A stretch of DNA of 64,000 bases, taken from positions 1,674,001 through 1,738,000 of the forward strand of contig JAHYIO010000023.1 in the NCBI GenBank assembly GCA_020543525.1, read 5' to 3'. The notes below the pieces were generated by a model. The model worked only from the letters and a program-made list of their open reading frames with translations. It was not told the DNA's origin and did not search any database. Positions 49,023 through 59,553 of this stretch are shown piece by piece (the first letter of the stretch is position 1; the number at the start of each line of letters is the position of its first letter). Origin of the DNA: Coriolopsis trogii. Taxonomy: Eukaryota; Basidiomycota; Agaricomycetes; Polyporales; Polyporaceae. The position numbers and the translations under genes were made by a program.

Positions 49023-49615
49023 TTTGGGGAGCTGAGGACCGGTACCAAGAGGTTCGACGCCCTCAATTGCCAGCACAACGGTACGACTTTATACTCCCCA
49101 CCGGTATACCGCATCGTCTCTGTGTGTGCCTGCCAGCGTTGCATGGAAGTATAGTATCCGTGGCTCCTGCCAGCAACGATGACGGATGGTCGCCGGGTCA
49201 GCCGATGCGAGGGCGAGGCATCCGGGAAGCCGACGACTGTTCTCGGAGAGTAAGAACTACGAGATGCACATCGACTCCGTCAGGTGATACCGAGATTCGG
49301 CTAAGCCTCACAAGAATGTCGGGAGGACTTCAGGTTCGCGTGGTCGAGAAGATCCATGCAGTGCCGTAAGCTCAGAGTTGAACGGCTCTATGTGCGGCAG
49401 CATGTTCGCAGCAGTTCCGTCCTTGTGACTAGGACGTCGTACTAGAATTCTAGCCGCGAAGTCTATGCGGCAGCCGCACTTTCATGCTGGGCTCGACGTT
49501 ACTTCTCTCGAAAATGTAACACGCGAAAAGAGATACAGATAGTGTGCGGGAACTACTATGATATTCCTGACTTTTAGCCAAAGCCAATCTCCTGATTGAG
49601 CCGTGAACCTCTCGA
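49023..49615. other. Intergenic region between the two AA9 genes
   Basis: This holds the promoter of the Arg-type AA9, including a TATA box at 49088-49093, and the 3' UTR of the canonical AA9. I see no coding exon. Confidence 0.5.
49088..49093 (-). promoter_or_regulatory. Candidate TATA box of the Arg-type AA9 gene
   Basis: The minus strand reads TATAAA 66 bp upstream of the start codon at 49022. Confidence 0.6.
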
Positions 49616-51200
49616 TTACAAGCACTGGCTGTACTGCGTTGTGAAGTATGATGTCAGACACGAAATCCATGTATGCGGAAAGACCACCTACGTAGTCACT
49701 GGACTTGACACAGGTGTAGGGAGCTACACATGTCGTAGGGCCAGAGTAGCTGAAGGATCGACATATGGATGAGCATGTTAGTCAATCAACTTCAATCAGA
49801 AGTACTCACGTCAAGCCGCCGCATTGTCCGTACTGCGCAACCGAGCCCACAGGAGAGCTGGTCGTCGCTGGTGGGGCAGGTGCGGAAGTCGTAGGGTTCG
49901 TCGGCTGGGCGGGCGGAGTCGTCACGGTAGGGGCAGGAGCGCTGCTTCCATCGCAGGAGAAGACGGCAGGACCTGGGGCACAACCTCGGTTAGCATGTGT
50001 GAACACAGATAATTACCAACGAACGCGTGGAAACGCACCGGGGATGGTGTAGGACTTGAGGTTCTGGTAGATGTTTATCTTGATGCCGGGGTCAGAGCCA
50101 GAGTACGCGCCAGGGAAGCTGACGGTAGCCGGCTGCTTGTTGCCACCACCGGTGATCTGGAGCTGAGCGCACTCCATCTACATAAGGGCCGACGCGAGCA
50201 TGTGAGCGGGGCAATCCTCGGCTAGGCTAGAAGATGAGAACCTACGTAAAGTTGGGCTCCGGGGTAGTTCGAAGCACCGTGAAGAGCTGTGAGTGAGGAT
50301 TAGCGGTGAGAGTGTCGTAGGCGGATGGACGACTTACCAATGAGCTCAACACGGAGGAGGTACTGGCCGGCCTCGATGCAGTCGGGAATGGAGAAGGAGA
50401 CCTTACCCTTGTTTGCGACAAGGCGGTCCACACCCCACTTCTGGTCAGGGGTCATGCCGTCCTCCCATATCTAGTTTCATGTTTAGGTTAGCTCTCCTTC
50501 GACAAACGCAGCGGACTACGGACCTTAAACCATTTGAGGCCCGTGACATTAAGGTCGGTCGCGTTCGAGACCTTCGCACTATACAGTTGTCAGCATCCTG
50601 ATTCAACCCATTTGTTTCCTGAACAACATACAGGTATGCCATAACGGGGCCTAATACCTACGCTTAGTGATGGGGTCATGATTTCACATTGAAGACACGC
50701 TCACCCTTATGGCTGGGATCGATGGGATCGGCGCTGTCGCTCGGGTCGGCGCCCGAGAGGGCTGTTCATCTATCGTCAGAAGATAACAACAGGGGACAGG
50801 TTGAGTCAAGAACATACTGTGGTGCCACTCAGCTGTTACCTGCGAGCCCGCAGGAACGTTGATGACAGCTTTCGACATCGGCTGGTGGTAGGGATTGATA
50901 CCACCATTGCAGATAACGTCGTTAGAGGTGACGTCCGTGATAGGCTGCAGGCAGCAAAAAACGAGTTGGCATCGACAGGAAAACACTAACATACAATCTA
51001 CTCACCCCATCGTAGTCGGGTACACGGATACCCGTGAGGTGGCCTTGGTCGACTCCGTTCACGTACAACTCCTACGTAAGACGGACAAATTGCAATGAGT
51101 ACCCCGAACAAGGCGGATAAACCTGCACCACGCATACCTGGAAGATACTGTGCGCGAACGCAGAAGAGACCAGGGCGAGGAGAGAAGCAAAGGTCTTCAT
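49616..51200 (-). CDS. AA9 lytic polysaccharide monooxygenase with C-terminal CBM1
   Basis: This copper enzyme cleaves cellulose and related glucans oxidatively outside the cell. The start ATG (51198-51200) opens a 16-residue signal peptide ending SSAFA, followed by HSIFQ, the catalytic N-terminal His. Further exons give [32 protein letters not shown] (second brace His), [43 protein letters not shown] (the conserved His, Gln and axial Tyr all present) and [21 protein letters not shown] Pro/Thr/Ser-rich linker (49.82-49.98 kb) joins a CBM1, [23 protein letters not shown], whose last residues DYYSQCL come from a short terminal exon; TAA is at 49616-49618. About ten introns. A TATA box lies upstream. 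It is paired in tandem with an Arg-type AA9. Confidence 0.94.
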
Positions 51201-51851
51201 GATGGTCCCAATCGCGGTGATTCGACGGCACAAGCTTCGCTGTAGGCCAACCAGCCCTCGCCGAGTCCTTTATACCTTGAGCATGTGCCGATAGTCAACG
51301 GCGACGTGCCAGAACGCGGCTGTCATGACGTCTCGTGAGCGTACAAGGAGGTCACTGAGCCAGGCACGAATCGTCTGAAGGCTTGTCGAGGATGCAGACA
51401 TCATTTCTCGGATCTCCCTCGAGGGAACGGTCGGGAAATCTGCCTATGTTGAACTGGCTCGCACTCGGGTGCGAGGTTATTGCAGAGCTCTGCCGGGAGT
51501 GGTCAGGAGGTACGGAGGTCTCCGGATTACCCGAGGATGTTCCCCTTCAGGGCTCCGCCAATTGAGAGGAAGATTGACGCAGAAAGAGCTCGACCTGGGC
51601 TATGCCACAGGATTCTCACGATACCATATTGCTGAATGCAACGAAGCCAGTAGAGCGAGAGTGGCATTGCATCGATAGGCGGAGTCGACAGGCGGGGTAA
51701 ATGAATCCTGTGCGCCCACTTCCCCACGGGGAATATAGAGTATATCGTATTGCTACAACAGAAGAATGAGCACCTCAGTCAACCAGGGCAGAATCTAGAA
51801 TGTACAATATATGCACGGCAACTGCTCGAGTTTCTCCGCGCCAGTGGACAT
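51201..51851. other. Intergenic region upstream of the canonical AA9 gene
   Basis: This is the AA9 promoter and the 3' flank of VPS37. Apart from the TATA box at 51269-51274 I see nothing I can support as a gene. Confidence 0.45.
51269..51274 (-). promoter_or_regulatory. Candidate TATA box of the canonical AA9 gene
   Basis: The minus strand reads TATAAA 69 bp upstream of the start codon at 51200, almost the same spacing as in the neighbouring AA9 gene. Confidence 0.6.
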
Positions 51852-52611
51852 TCAGTCGTCCCGCCAGGCAACATCACCAGTTGTCCACCTATCTCCCCAC
51901 ATCACGCGTTTGTGGTATGTCTTCCGCAGCTCACGGAACTCCTTGACAAAGTCGTCGATGTCCTTCCCGCTCAGCCCTGGGGTATCAGGATCCGATGCGG
52001 AACCTTGCACGAAGGCATTCGCGCGCGCCTCGGATAGATCGTCCTGGGCTGTCGTGGCGTGCCTCAGCCGCATGAGCAAGAATTGCGGGTCAAACCGCTG
52101 CGTCGATGAGAGTGCAACGGTAGCGTAAGTATGTTGTCGAGTAGGGGAGGGTTGGATCGCGGAACGCACCTGGTAAACATCCCGCTGTTCCTTCTCGATC
52201 TCTTTCCATCGTGCCTCTAGTTGTTTGGCACGATCGAAAGCCTCCTGCGTTTCACTACGCAGCTTGTACAAAGGGCCCTGTAGTGCAAGATTGTTCTCTA
52301 GGATGGGTGTCGGAGATGTTCAACGTGGAGACCTTGTGTAAGACATACTCGCTATTGACTCGTTCGCGGAACCCAACTCGGCTTGCCCTTGGTATAAGAG
52401 CTTCACTTGAGGCAATGTGTGGAATACCGCTTGAAAATACTGCTGGTCAACAAGGAGGTCTTCGAGGTCCTCTCGACTGCATAGATGTAACAATGTGAAT
52501 CGATGTCATCTCTCAATGGCGAGCGGTCCCCTACGATAGGTGAGCGAGCTCGGGAAATTCTGCTGTCAACCGCGTGTGTACGGCCTGTGCTTGACTTGTC
52601 GACGTATCCAT
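51852..52611 (-). CDS. VPS37: VPS37/Mod(r)-domain ESCRT-I subunit
   Basis: VPS37 is a core ESCRT-I subunit that helps sort ubiquitinated cargo into multivesicular bodies. The start ATG (52609-52611) opens MDTSTSQAQAVHTRLTAEFP. The next exon reads REDLEDLLVDQQYFQAVFHT, then QGQAELGSANESI. A long exon continues LQGPLYKLRSETQEAFDRAK, QLEARWKEIEKEQRDVYQ, an intron, then RFDPQFLLMRLRHATTAQDDLSE. This is the typical helical Mod(r) layout, LEDLL-x-D followed by an extended coiled coil. The C-terminus FVKEFRELRKTYHKRVMWGD ends at 51852. About 210 residues, close to yeast Vps37 size. No UEV or other extra domain is seen. Confidence 0.87.
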
Positions 52612-52739
52612 CAGCGGTGACGACTCTTGGTTAACGTCCAGGCGGCATGTGGGGATCAGAGGAATCCTGGCGTAGATGAAGGTCGGGAAACAGGTGGCGG
52701 AGCGCGCGAGGCTCTCGCTCTGCTCTCACCTTGACAATC

Positions 52740-53606
52740 ATGTCTGTCCTTCCCGGCGAGCTCGTCCCCGCTCAGCACGTTAATCTCAAGCTTGGACCTG
52801 GTCTCTTACAACAATCTTCTCTCAGCGGGCGTCCTGTGGTAGTCTCGACGCGCGCCGGAGAGGTGCAGCACTCTAAGAACCGAAGTAGGTGGTGGATAGA
52901 AGGCAATTCCCGTCGGGTGAGTGCCATGAATATTTTGCCGCGACAATACCTCGTACGAATGCTCACGATGTAACAAGGTAGTATGTACCCGCACCACAGG
53001 AATCGGTCGTAGGTGTTGTCATCAGCCGGAGCGGTGAGAACTGGAGAGTGGATATCGGCGGCGCGCACATGGCCACCTTAGACGGGCTCGCGTTTGAGGG
53101 CGCAACGAAACGGAATCGACCAAACCTGAAGGTTCGTGCAGCATATATGCTATTGTTGCAGGAGACCCGAAATCAGAGCCTCTCAGGTCGGATCTTTGCT
53201 ATATGCGCGGGTGTCGCTAGCCCATAAAGACATGGAGCCCGAGCTGGAATGTTTCGACGCGCAGACTCGCAAGGCTGCTGGGTTCGGCGAGCTCAAGGGT
53301 GGGTTCTTGGTCCAATGTAGTCTTAAAATGTGTCGTCTGTGAGTATCCAGTTATGTCGCTCCTCGGAATGTGCTGAGAGGATGCTTGCTTTTTAGGCTTT
53401 TGGACCCACAACACTTCCTTTTCCCATTGCTGGGGTCGCGCTTCGCCCTGGAATCTGCTATTGGGATGAATGGCCGCGTCTGGGTGACCGCTCCAGAACC
53501 AAGACAAATCATTGCGATTGCGAGATGCATTGAGGCCGTGGATCCGGACGGAGGTGGGATGGATGAAGCAGCCGTGAAGAAGTTCCTCAATACGCTAGAT
53601 GTATAA
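52740..53606 (+). CDS. RRP40: RNA exosome cap subunit RRP40 (EXOSC3)
   Basis: RRP40 is an S1/KH cap protein of the nuclear and cytoplasmic exosome, which processes and degrades RNA 3' to 5'. The ATG at 52740 opens MSVLPGELVPAQHVNLKLGP. Exon 2 gives ESVVGVVISRSGENWRVDIG and LAFEGATKRNRPNLK, the S1-domain signature of this family. Exon 3 gives VGSLLYARVSLAHKDMEPEL, ECFDAQTRKAAGFGELKGG and CSLKMCRL, and exon 4 LLDPQHFLFPLLGSRFALES and IGMNGRVWVTAP, the degenerate KH region. It ends LNTLDV. Three introns. The ATG at 52740 is the first in frame with acceptable context. The upstream neighbour VPS37 reads the other way from a shared promoter of about 130 bp. Confidence 0.93.
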
Positions 53607-53760
53607 TGTAGGTAGAGACGTGTGGTATACATGTATGATACACAGCGGCAAAGAGCTAGAAGTACAACAGCAAGTGGAGAACGCGAGAAAATGTGCTCTG
53701 GGTAATCAAGCGGATAGGGATGTCGGTAGAGGGCCTGGAGGAAAGCTGAGAGCGACTCAC

Positions 53761-54459
53761 CTAATCATCGTCTGCTAAACGTGCCCTTTTGCTCGGTTTC
53801 CTACCACTTCCAGACGCCACGCTCTCATCGTCGGATGCAGGAGTGGCGGTACTTCGTCGTTTCTCCGCTCGCTTCTTCCTCTGGTACTCCCTGTCTCGGT
53901 TCTTCTTTTGCTGAGCAGCAGTAAGTACTTCTGAACGCGGCGCAGGGGGCACAATCACTGTTGTCAAACCCGGCGTCGACATTCTTGACTGGTCTTCTCC
54001 TGTCGCTGTGGACTCGTCTCCTTCACCGGACAATTCTAGTGCCTGAGGACGGGACGGCGCATGACTATCGGCGAGGTAAGGGACATCGAGAGATCATATG
54101 CGCACCTTCTTGTACGTTTGGCTGCTCCCTGAGAATATGCGGTCCTGCTCAGTGATCTCGTATTTCTTCCTTCCACCCGGCTGGTTCTTGAGATAGCCAT
54201 CGAAGCCATGAATGACATTCCCTCCGCTGTGCACCGCCGTATCTGTCAGATACGCGGTCTCCAGATTGTAAATTTGGACCTCTATCTGGGCCTAATACGC
54301 GCAATGGACGTTTCCTTAGCGTTCAAATGCACAGCGCGAGAGAAGGCGACCCACAAGCTGCTTGTCCAGGTTCCTCTTCTTCGCGAGTGCTTGTAGGAGC
54401 TCCTTCTTCGCTGCGTCGTACCGCGACTTGTCTTCAGCGAATGGAGCATCGTTGGACAT
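53761..54459 (-). CDS. EAF6: EAF6, NuA4 histone-acetyltransferase accessory subunit
   Basis: EAF6 is a small subunit of NuA4 (and NuA3) histone acetyltransferases. The start ATG (54457-54459) gives MSNDAPFAEDKSRYDAAKKE, LLQALAKKRNLDKQLVGR and, after an intron, AQIEVQIYNLETAYLTD, followed by GGNVIHGFDGYLKNQPGGR and KKYEITEQDRIFSGSSQTY. This is the full EAF6 signature in order. The remainder is disordered, with SGEGDESTATGEDQSRMSTP and a basic segment (KKNRDREYQRKKRAEKRR), and ends KRARLADDD at 53761. Three or four introns. The start lies about 230 bp from the divergent CBP3 gene. Confidence 0.92.
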
Positions 54460-54690
54460 GTTTGCAAGGTAACGCAGAAGGGGAAACAGACGATCCGACA
54501 CGAGCTGGACGCGGTGACTGAGAGCAAGCACGCTCAGAAAGACCCGACGCCACTGTGTCCGATGTACTTACTATGCACGTGACACGCGCTGCTCTGTAGG
54601 CGCCGAGGTGCGCCGAAGTGACGCGGATGAACGCGTCCAAGTTGCTCTCTCCGCCAACTCAAAAGCTCTTTCGAAGAGCAACGGTCGACG

Positions 54691-56194
54691 ATGGTCCCTC
54701 GGTCGGTTCTGGCTCATAGACTCAAGCTGTCATCTTCCCGACTTCCGTTCTCACTGCGTCATGCTCCTCTGTATGCTCGCTCTCTGACGACACAGCAAAC
54801 ACCTACGCCGACACCACAACGTGACGATCCCCCGCATCTCCGACAACTCGATCCGCCTCCGCAAACATGGCTCACGAAGACGATCACCAGCAACCCGTCT
54901 GCAAAGCAGGTGTTCTTTGTTCTGTTGAAGCTTCTCGGGTACGGGAGCGCAAAACAGTATGCCGGTAGGAGGGCATTCGCGATGTATTCGCGTTTATGTG
55001 TACCTCGTCCAGACGAGGAGGCAAACTTCTGGAAAGAAGGTCAGTCCTCTCGCTTTAATCTATGTGTTGTGTTTTGGCCGAGTGTGAGGGAAACAACACA
55101 ACTACTGGTGCCTCTATGCTACGCATCACGAACAGAAGAGCATGGCCAGCTTTCCTCCCTCTCCATGAAGAGAAGGCAGGGATGTTCAGTCGTGTTCTTC
55201 GCCGTCGTGATGCGTATAGCATACTATCCTTGTATTCCTCTGTTGAAAGTCGTTGTCTCAAGGCGAATACGCGTTGGTCAGATATCGTTCCATACCGCGT
55301 CCGTCCGATCATGAGAAGTGTCACTTGCCTGGATATATGTCACCTTACTGCTGAGTATCTGTACTGACATACATGATAGAATTGCACCTTCCTCCAACCT
55401 TTCAATCATGGTTCACTATCACCAACTTGCATGTCTGGCTCCTCACCGTTCGGCTACGTGCTCTTCCCTCCCCACACGGGCAGAACTACGTACAGGGCTT
55501 GATTGACCACTTCTTCCTCGACGTTGAGGACCGTGTCCGTGCCGTCCTCCAGCCAGCCGCCCCAAGCACTAGCCTAGCCCCATCACAAAACCTTGCACCG
55601 TACACTCGCCCAACCGACTTCTACCGCCCCGCGAACCCAACCGCACCGGATCGCGTACAACCTCGCGGGACTGCGCCAGAGCGGATCGTGACACGGCAAA
55701 TGCGGATATTCAGAGAACAGTGGGCGGGGATGGGGATGTCCTTTGACCTCGGCCTCGTCAAGAGCGATGCAGAGCTTGCCGGAGCCGTCTGGCGAAACAT
55801 GCTCGGGGCGCGGGGTGCGCGGGGAATTGCCTATCCATCCGAGGAAGGGCAGTCACTGCCGTACTTTAGGCGGACGATCAACCTCGCAGGCGGCGAAGTC
55901 GAGAAGGTCGAGAAGATCGCCGAGAAGGGGTTGGAGGCGGAGGAGGCGCGGGACGACGGTTCAGGGCTCTATGACCATCCGCCTGCAGAGGTGGGCAAAT
56001 ACCTGCGCTACCCGGAGCTGATGGCGACGATGGTCGAGTATGTCCGACGGGAGCTCGTGAGGTTGGAGTCTTTGTCGGACGAGGATATCCTCGGCCAGGG
56101 TGAGTTCGGGACGGAGAGCGAGGGCATGGAGAAGCTGAAGTTTGGGCCTGTGAGGAGGAACGACAGTATCGCTGCTTCGTTCAGGTCGTTGTGA
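54691..56194 (+). CDS. CBP3: CBP3/UQCC1 cytochrome bc1 assembly chaperone
   Basis: CBP3 works with CBP6 on mitochondrial ribosomes to assist cytochrome b synthesis and complex III assembly. The ATG at 54691 opens an Arg/Ser-rich, acidic-free leader (MVPRSVLAHRLKLSSSRLPF) consistent with a presequence. Exon 1 continues to AMYSRLCVPRPDEEANFWKE. A long intron (55040-55379, 340 bp) is followed by ELHLPPTFQSWFTITNLHVW, VRLRALPSPHGQNYVQGLID, HFFLDVEDRVRAVLQ, TRQMRIFREQWAGMGMSFDL and KSDAELAGAVWRNML, the core CBP3 helices. The C-terminus is longer than in yeast, with LRYPELMATMVEYVRRELVR. Only one intron is needed. Family assignment is firm. Confidence 0.9.
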
Positions 56195-56474
56195 TGCATG
56201 CGACTGGTATGATTGGTACATACGCTACTCTCGTATAGCTAATTCGATAGACCGAACCGATGAGTACTGGGACCAGCTTGTGGTCGTGCCTATGTAGAAC
56301 GAGTCTGACGAGATACGCACAATTGATGACAGACTCGGGGCGTTCGCCGAGTCAAAACAATTCAGATTGGCCGTTGGTGCGCCGTTTGATGGAGACTGTC
56401 AGGCAACGGGCAGAGATGGCCACTGAGCAGGATGTTATAACTGCGCAGGTGGCTGTGGTTTCCGACTTGAGCGC

Positions 56475-58265
56475 ATGTTGAAGCGACCATCTGTCGTTCT
56501 TGGTATGAATTCAAGCACCAGCCGCTCTCCCCCAACCAGCGCACTCCACTACGCCTCTCGGCGACGACGCCTCCTTCCCCTCCCTGTCCCCGCGTTCCGC
56601 ATTCCCCTCCATCTCAGCGGGAGAAGCCCGACGCGCGCCATGCCATACAGCAGCAGAGACGCACGTCGCTCAGGGCTCCAGCTCTTATCCCACGTCCAAC
56701 TCGCCCTCAGGTTCCTCGCGCGCTGCGCCCTTACTGCTGTCAAACTCCCTGTACTTCCCCAGCTCGTCTGTTTTGCTGTCATCTATCGACATGTGGAGAA
56801 CAAGCTCTTTGAGCGTATCGGGAATCCCTGGTGGCCCGCGTTTCCCCGCGCATGGACGGCATGGATTGCGTTTCTCATCACTCTCCCCATATTCTCCGCT
56901 ATCCAGTTCGCCTGGCTCTTCGTGTCGTTCTGGATATGCAGAACCCTTAGAAGCAGGGGGAAAGCGAAAGGTGCGCACAAGGAGGAGGGGTACATCCCGC
57001 TCAACGGAGGCAGAAGCGAGGAGGACGACTGGGAAGAGCAGGATCCTCGCGCACGGTCACACCCGGCACGAGCACGGCTGCCGAGCTTCGCGACCGTGTT
57101 CTGGTTCATACAGTGCGTCGTGTATGCCACCATCGCCCTCACCGGCCTCCACCAGTACCAGAACTACGAGTACGAGGGCGATATCCGCTTCCGCCCCGTC
57201 TTGAAGCACGCGCTCGCCGACCCGCACCGACGACCATCTGGCTACGGGCGCGGCGAGAAGATTTTCATCGCCGCTGCGTTTCATCAAAATGAAGCCGTCC
57301 TGCCGTACTGGACGCGTACCATGCTCGACACCATCGTCTACCTGGGCGCGGACAACGTCTTCGTGTCCATCGTCGAGAACTACTCTAGCGACCGCTCCCC
57401 TGAGCTCCTGCGCGAGTTCGCGAAAGAGCTCGACAGGCGTGGGGTGCGCAACCGGATTCTCGTCCAAGACGAGACCGTGAAGAAGCCAGAGCACGTTGAA
57501 TGGAACCCGCGCATCGAGTTCCTCGCCGCGATCCGAAACCAGGCCCTCGAGCCGCTCCTCGCGACGGGCGGGTACGACAAGGTCCTCTTCTCGAACGACA
57601 TCTTCATCGAGCCCGAGTCCGTCATCGAGCTCCTTGAGACGCGCGGCGGCGACTTTGACTTCGCGTGCGGGCTCGACTTTGGCCACTTTGGTGCGTACGA
57701 CATGTGGGTGTTGCGCGACCGCGTCGGGCACCTCACTGCCGGCATCTGGCCGTACTTCTTCGACACCGCGGGGTACGAGGCGATGAAGGTCGAGGAGCCC
57801 GTCCCCGTCTTCACGTGCTGGAACGGGATCGTCGTCTTCCAGGCCGACCCCCTCCTCCCCGTCCACCTCCGGAGCAACCGCACACTGTCGTACTCTCCGC
57901 TCCAGAACCCGCCCCCACCGTATAACCCGATGGCGAAGAAGCTGGGCAAGTCCCCTGCGGAGACCCCGCCGCTCAAGTTCCGCGCGAGCGTGGAGGGCGA
58001 GTGCTACAGTTCCGAGTCGTTCCTGCTGCCCTACGATTTCAGGCGGGTGATGGGCCTGGGCAAGATCTACGCGAACCCGAGGGTGATTTCGGGGTACGTG
58101 TGGGCGTACTACGAGTGGCACAAGTGGATACTCCGACACCGGTACGTCAAGTGGTTTGTCGAGAAGGTCTACGACGGCGCTTGGATGCAGTACGCTAGGA
58201 TGATCGTGGGCGACGCGAAGCAGGTGTGGACATGGGACGGGGTGGACTGTCATCCGTGGTGGTGA
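56475..58265 (+). CDS. GT69 alpha-1,3-mannosyltransferase, CAP59/CMT1 family
   Basis: Proteins of this family (Cryptococcus Cmt1, Cap59) add alpha-1,3-mannose in the secretory pathway; Cap59 is needed for capsule polysaccharide export. This is a single open exon of 596 codons; the ATG at 56475 is first in frame, and 56505 and 56640 are alternatives. Basic N-terminus, two hydrophobic segments (AWIAFLITLPIFSAIQFAWL near residue 130 and TVFWFIQCVVYATIALTGL near residue 210) and then a luminal catalytic part. That part contains FIAAAFHQNEAVLPYWTRTM, VFVSIVENYSSDRSPELLRE, LAAIRNQALEPLLATGGYDK, VLFSNDIFIEPESVIELLET, FACGLDFGHFGAYDMWVLRD and CWNGIVVFQADP, matching GT69 proteins. The NDI-F motif is a candidate metal site. 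It ends DGVDCHPWW. Single-exon structure is unusual in this window. Wall or protein mannosylation is inferred. Confidence 0.9.
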   Translation: MLKRPSVVLGMNSSTSRSPPTSALHYASRRRRLLPLPVPAFRIPLHLSGRSPTRAMPYSSRDARRSGLQLLSHVQLALRFLARCALTAVKLPVLPQLVCFAVIYRHVENKLFERIGNPWWPAFPRAWTAWIAFLITLPIFSAIQFAWLFVSFWICRTLRSRGKAKGAHKEEGYIPLNGGRSEEDDWEEQDPRARSHPARARLPSFATVFWFIQCVVYATIALTGLHQYQNYEYEGDIRFRPVLKHALADPHRRPSGYGRGEKIFIAAAFHQNEAVLPYWTRTMLDTIVYLGADNVFVSIVENYSSDRSPELLREFAKELDRRGVRNRILVQDETVKKPEHVEWNPRIEFLAAIRNQALEPLLATGGYDKVLFSNDIFIEPESVIELLETRGGDFDFACGLDFGHFGAYDMWVLRDRVGHLTAGIWPYFFDTAGYEAMKVEEPVPVFTCWNGIVVFQADPLLPVHLRSNRTLSYSPLQNPPPPYNPMAKKLGKSPAETPPLKFRASVEGECYSSESFLLPYDFRRVMGLGKIYANPRVISGYVWAYYEWHKWILRHRYVKWFVEKVYDGAWMQYARMIVGDAKQVWTWDGVDCHPWW

Positions 58266-58487
58266 GCTGCGTCGCGCGTTGATTTATACATGCACGGACT
58301 ATAGAACGACGTTGTTGGGTCTTGTGAGGGGTGGGTGTACATCCAAGTGTTTTATCAGTTGTATATGCTCGCTATGCAACTCGTGTTACGCCGTCTGCAT
58401 GTCATACGTACGTCAGGTTAGTTGCTTTCCATTGTACCGGCATAGTTGTGGTATACCTCTAATACATTGCTTTGCTGCCCGGAGTGC

Positions 58488-58881
58488 TCACCGATCCTTC
58501 AAGTAGTCAAGCACATCCTTTACCTTGGGATCTTGCGCGCTCTCCGATGTCCGACGCGCCAACATATCTAGAGAGAGGATATGGTCATTGCGCGAAGGCA
58601 GTGGTATTAGGAGACGTACCACTGTCCGAGCCAGTGGGCGCAATGGCAAAGTAATTCGGGGCCCACCCACACAGTGTCAAGGGGACACCATCCTTCTTGT
58701 CAGCTGTCCACCCGAGTGCTTCAGCCAGTTCTTCGTCAACATAGAGTGTCTCGTTGTCGAGCACTACCCTGAACTCTTTCGGTGCATTTTGGGCAGCCCG
58801 TGTGGTAGACAGGAAGCGCGATGCTGAAATAGGCCGCGGCCGCACAAGAGTCACGAAACAAGAGCGTAAAGGTTTCAGCAT
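58488..58881 (-). CDS. Small predicted mitochondrial protein (uncharacterised)
   Basis: The start ATG (58879-58881) opens MLKPLRSCFVTLVRPRPISA and ASRFLSTTRAAQNAP, an Arg/Ser-rich presequence with a likely cleavage after RFLSTT. The mature part reads FRVVLDNETLYVDEELAEAL, GWTADKKDGVPLTLCGWAPN and YFAIAPTGSD. One intron (about 58.57-58.62 kb) separates this from ARRTSESAQDPKVKDVLDYL, ending KDR at 58488. I do not know a described function; the FAIAP and WAPNYF motifs look like those of small conserved fungal proteins. It shares a divergent promoter of about 115 bp with the Fic/Doc gene. Confidence 0.7.
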
Positions 58882-58995
58882 GGGCGTGCTAGCGAGTCGT
58901 ATGGTGGCTGCTGGCAAGCCTCGCAAGTACTTTGCCGAACTGGACGTCGTAGCACTGCCACAAATGCACCGATTGGAACTCACTTTCCAACCACC

Positions 58996-59553
58996 ATGGC
59001 CTCGCAGACTCTTCGCCTCTCTCGTGTCTTCACTCCAGAATACGTTCGCCGCATCAACGCGCAGCTGGTGTATCCGGCTCAGTCTCAGGTGGTGAAGCCC
59101 AACGAGCTCGAGTCTGCGCTCGCGCGGCCTCTGCATGTCGCGCGATACGAGCCGGACCGACCTGCGCAATATCTCGCCGCGACGCTGTCTTATGGGCTGA
59201 TCAAAGGTATGCCATAGATGGACTGCACGTTCTCTCGTTGGCAGACTCTGGTGTTCACCTCGACTACACTCACAAACCGGGATATAGGTCACCCATTCCT
59301 GGATGGTAACAAGCGGACTGGTGAGGAATCTTGAAACTGCGTTCGCTGATTCCGGTCGTGACTTCCACCGTACCATGCAGCGTTCTTCCTCGCGAATGAA
59401 TACATGCGCGCACATGGACTCCCTGGGCTTCTAGCAGGCTGTGACGACCACGATAGCTTGGTCCGCGTGGCCGACCGCTTCATTGACGCAGCCGCGGGCC
59501 ATCTCGAGCTTGACGGGCTCGTCGAGGAAGAGAAGGCTGCACCCTGTGTGTGA
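58996..59553 (+). CDS. Fic/Doc-fold protein (death-on-curing type)
   Basis: Exons are 58996-59206, 59288-59320 and 59381-59553; all three phases agree. The protein is about 138 residues: MASQTLRLSRVFTPEYVRRI, EYVRRINAQLVYPAQSQVV, YLAATLSYGLIKG, HPFLDGNKRT and AFFLANEYMRAHGLPGLLAG. HPFLDGNKRT is the Fic/Doc active-site signature with the catalytic His. It lies entirely on the 33-nt middle exon. Doc-type Fic proteins in bacteria are toxins that modify elongation factor Tu, paired with Phd. No Phd-like partner is present here. Size and YLAATLSYGLIKGHPF arrangement suit Doc more than larger AMPylating Fic proteins, although DGNKR rather than DGNGR favours the Doc branch. Target and origin in a fungus are unknown. 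Confidence 0.87.

Noticed and set aside
57057..58253. 398-codon minus-strand ORF
   Set aside because: It is the antisense shadow of the single-exon GT69 mannosyltransferase; high GC at third positions removes stop codons on the opposite strand.
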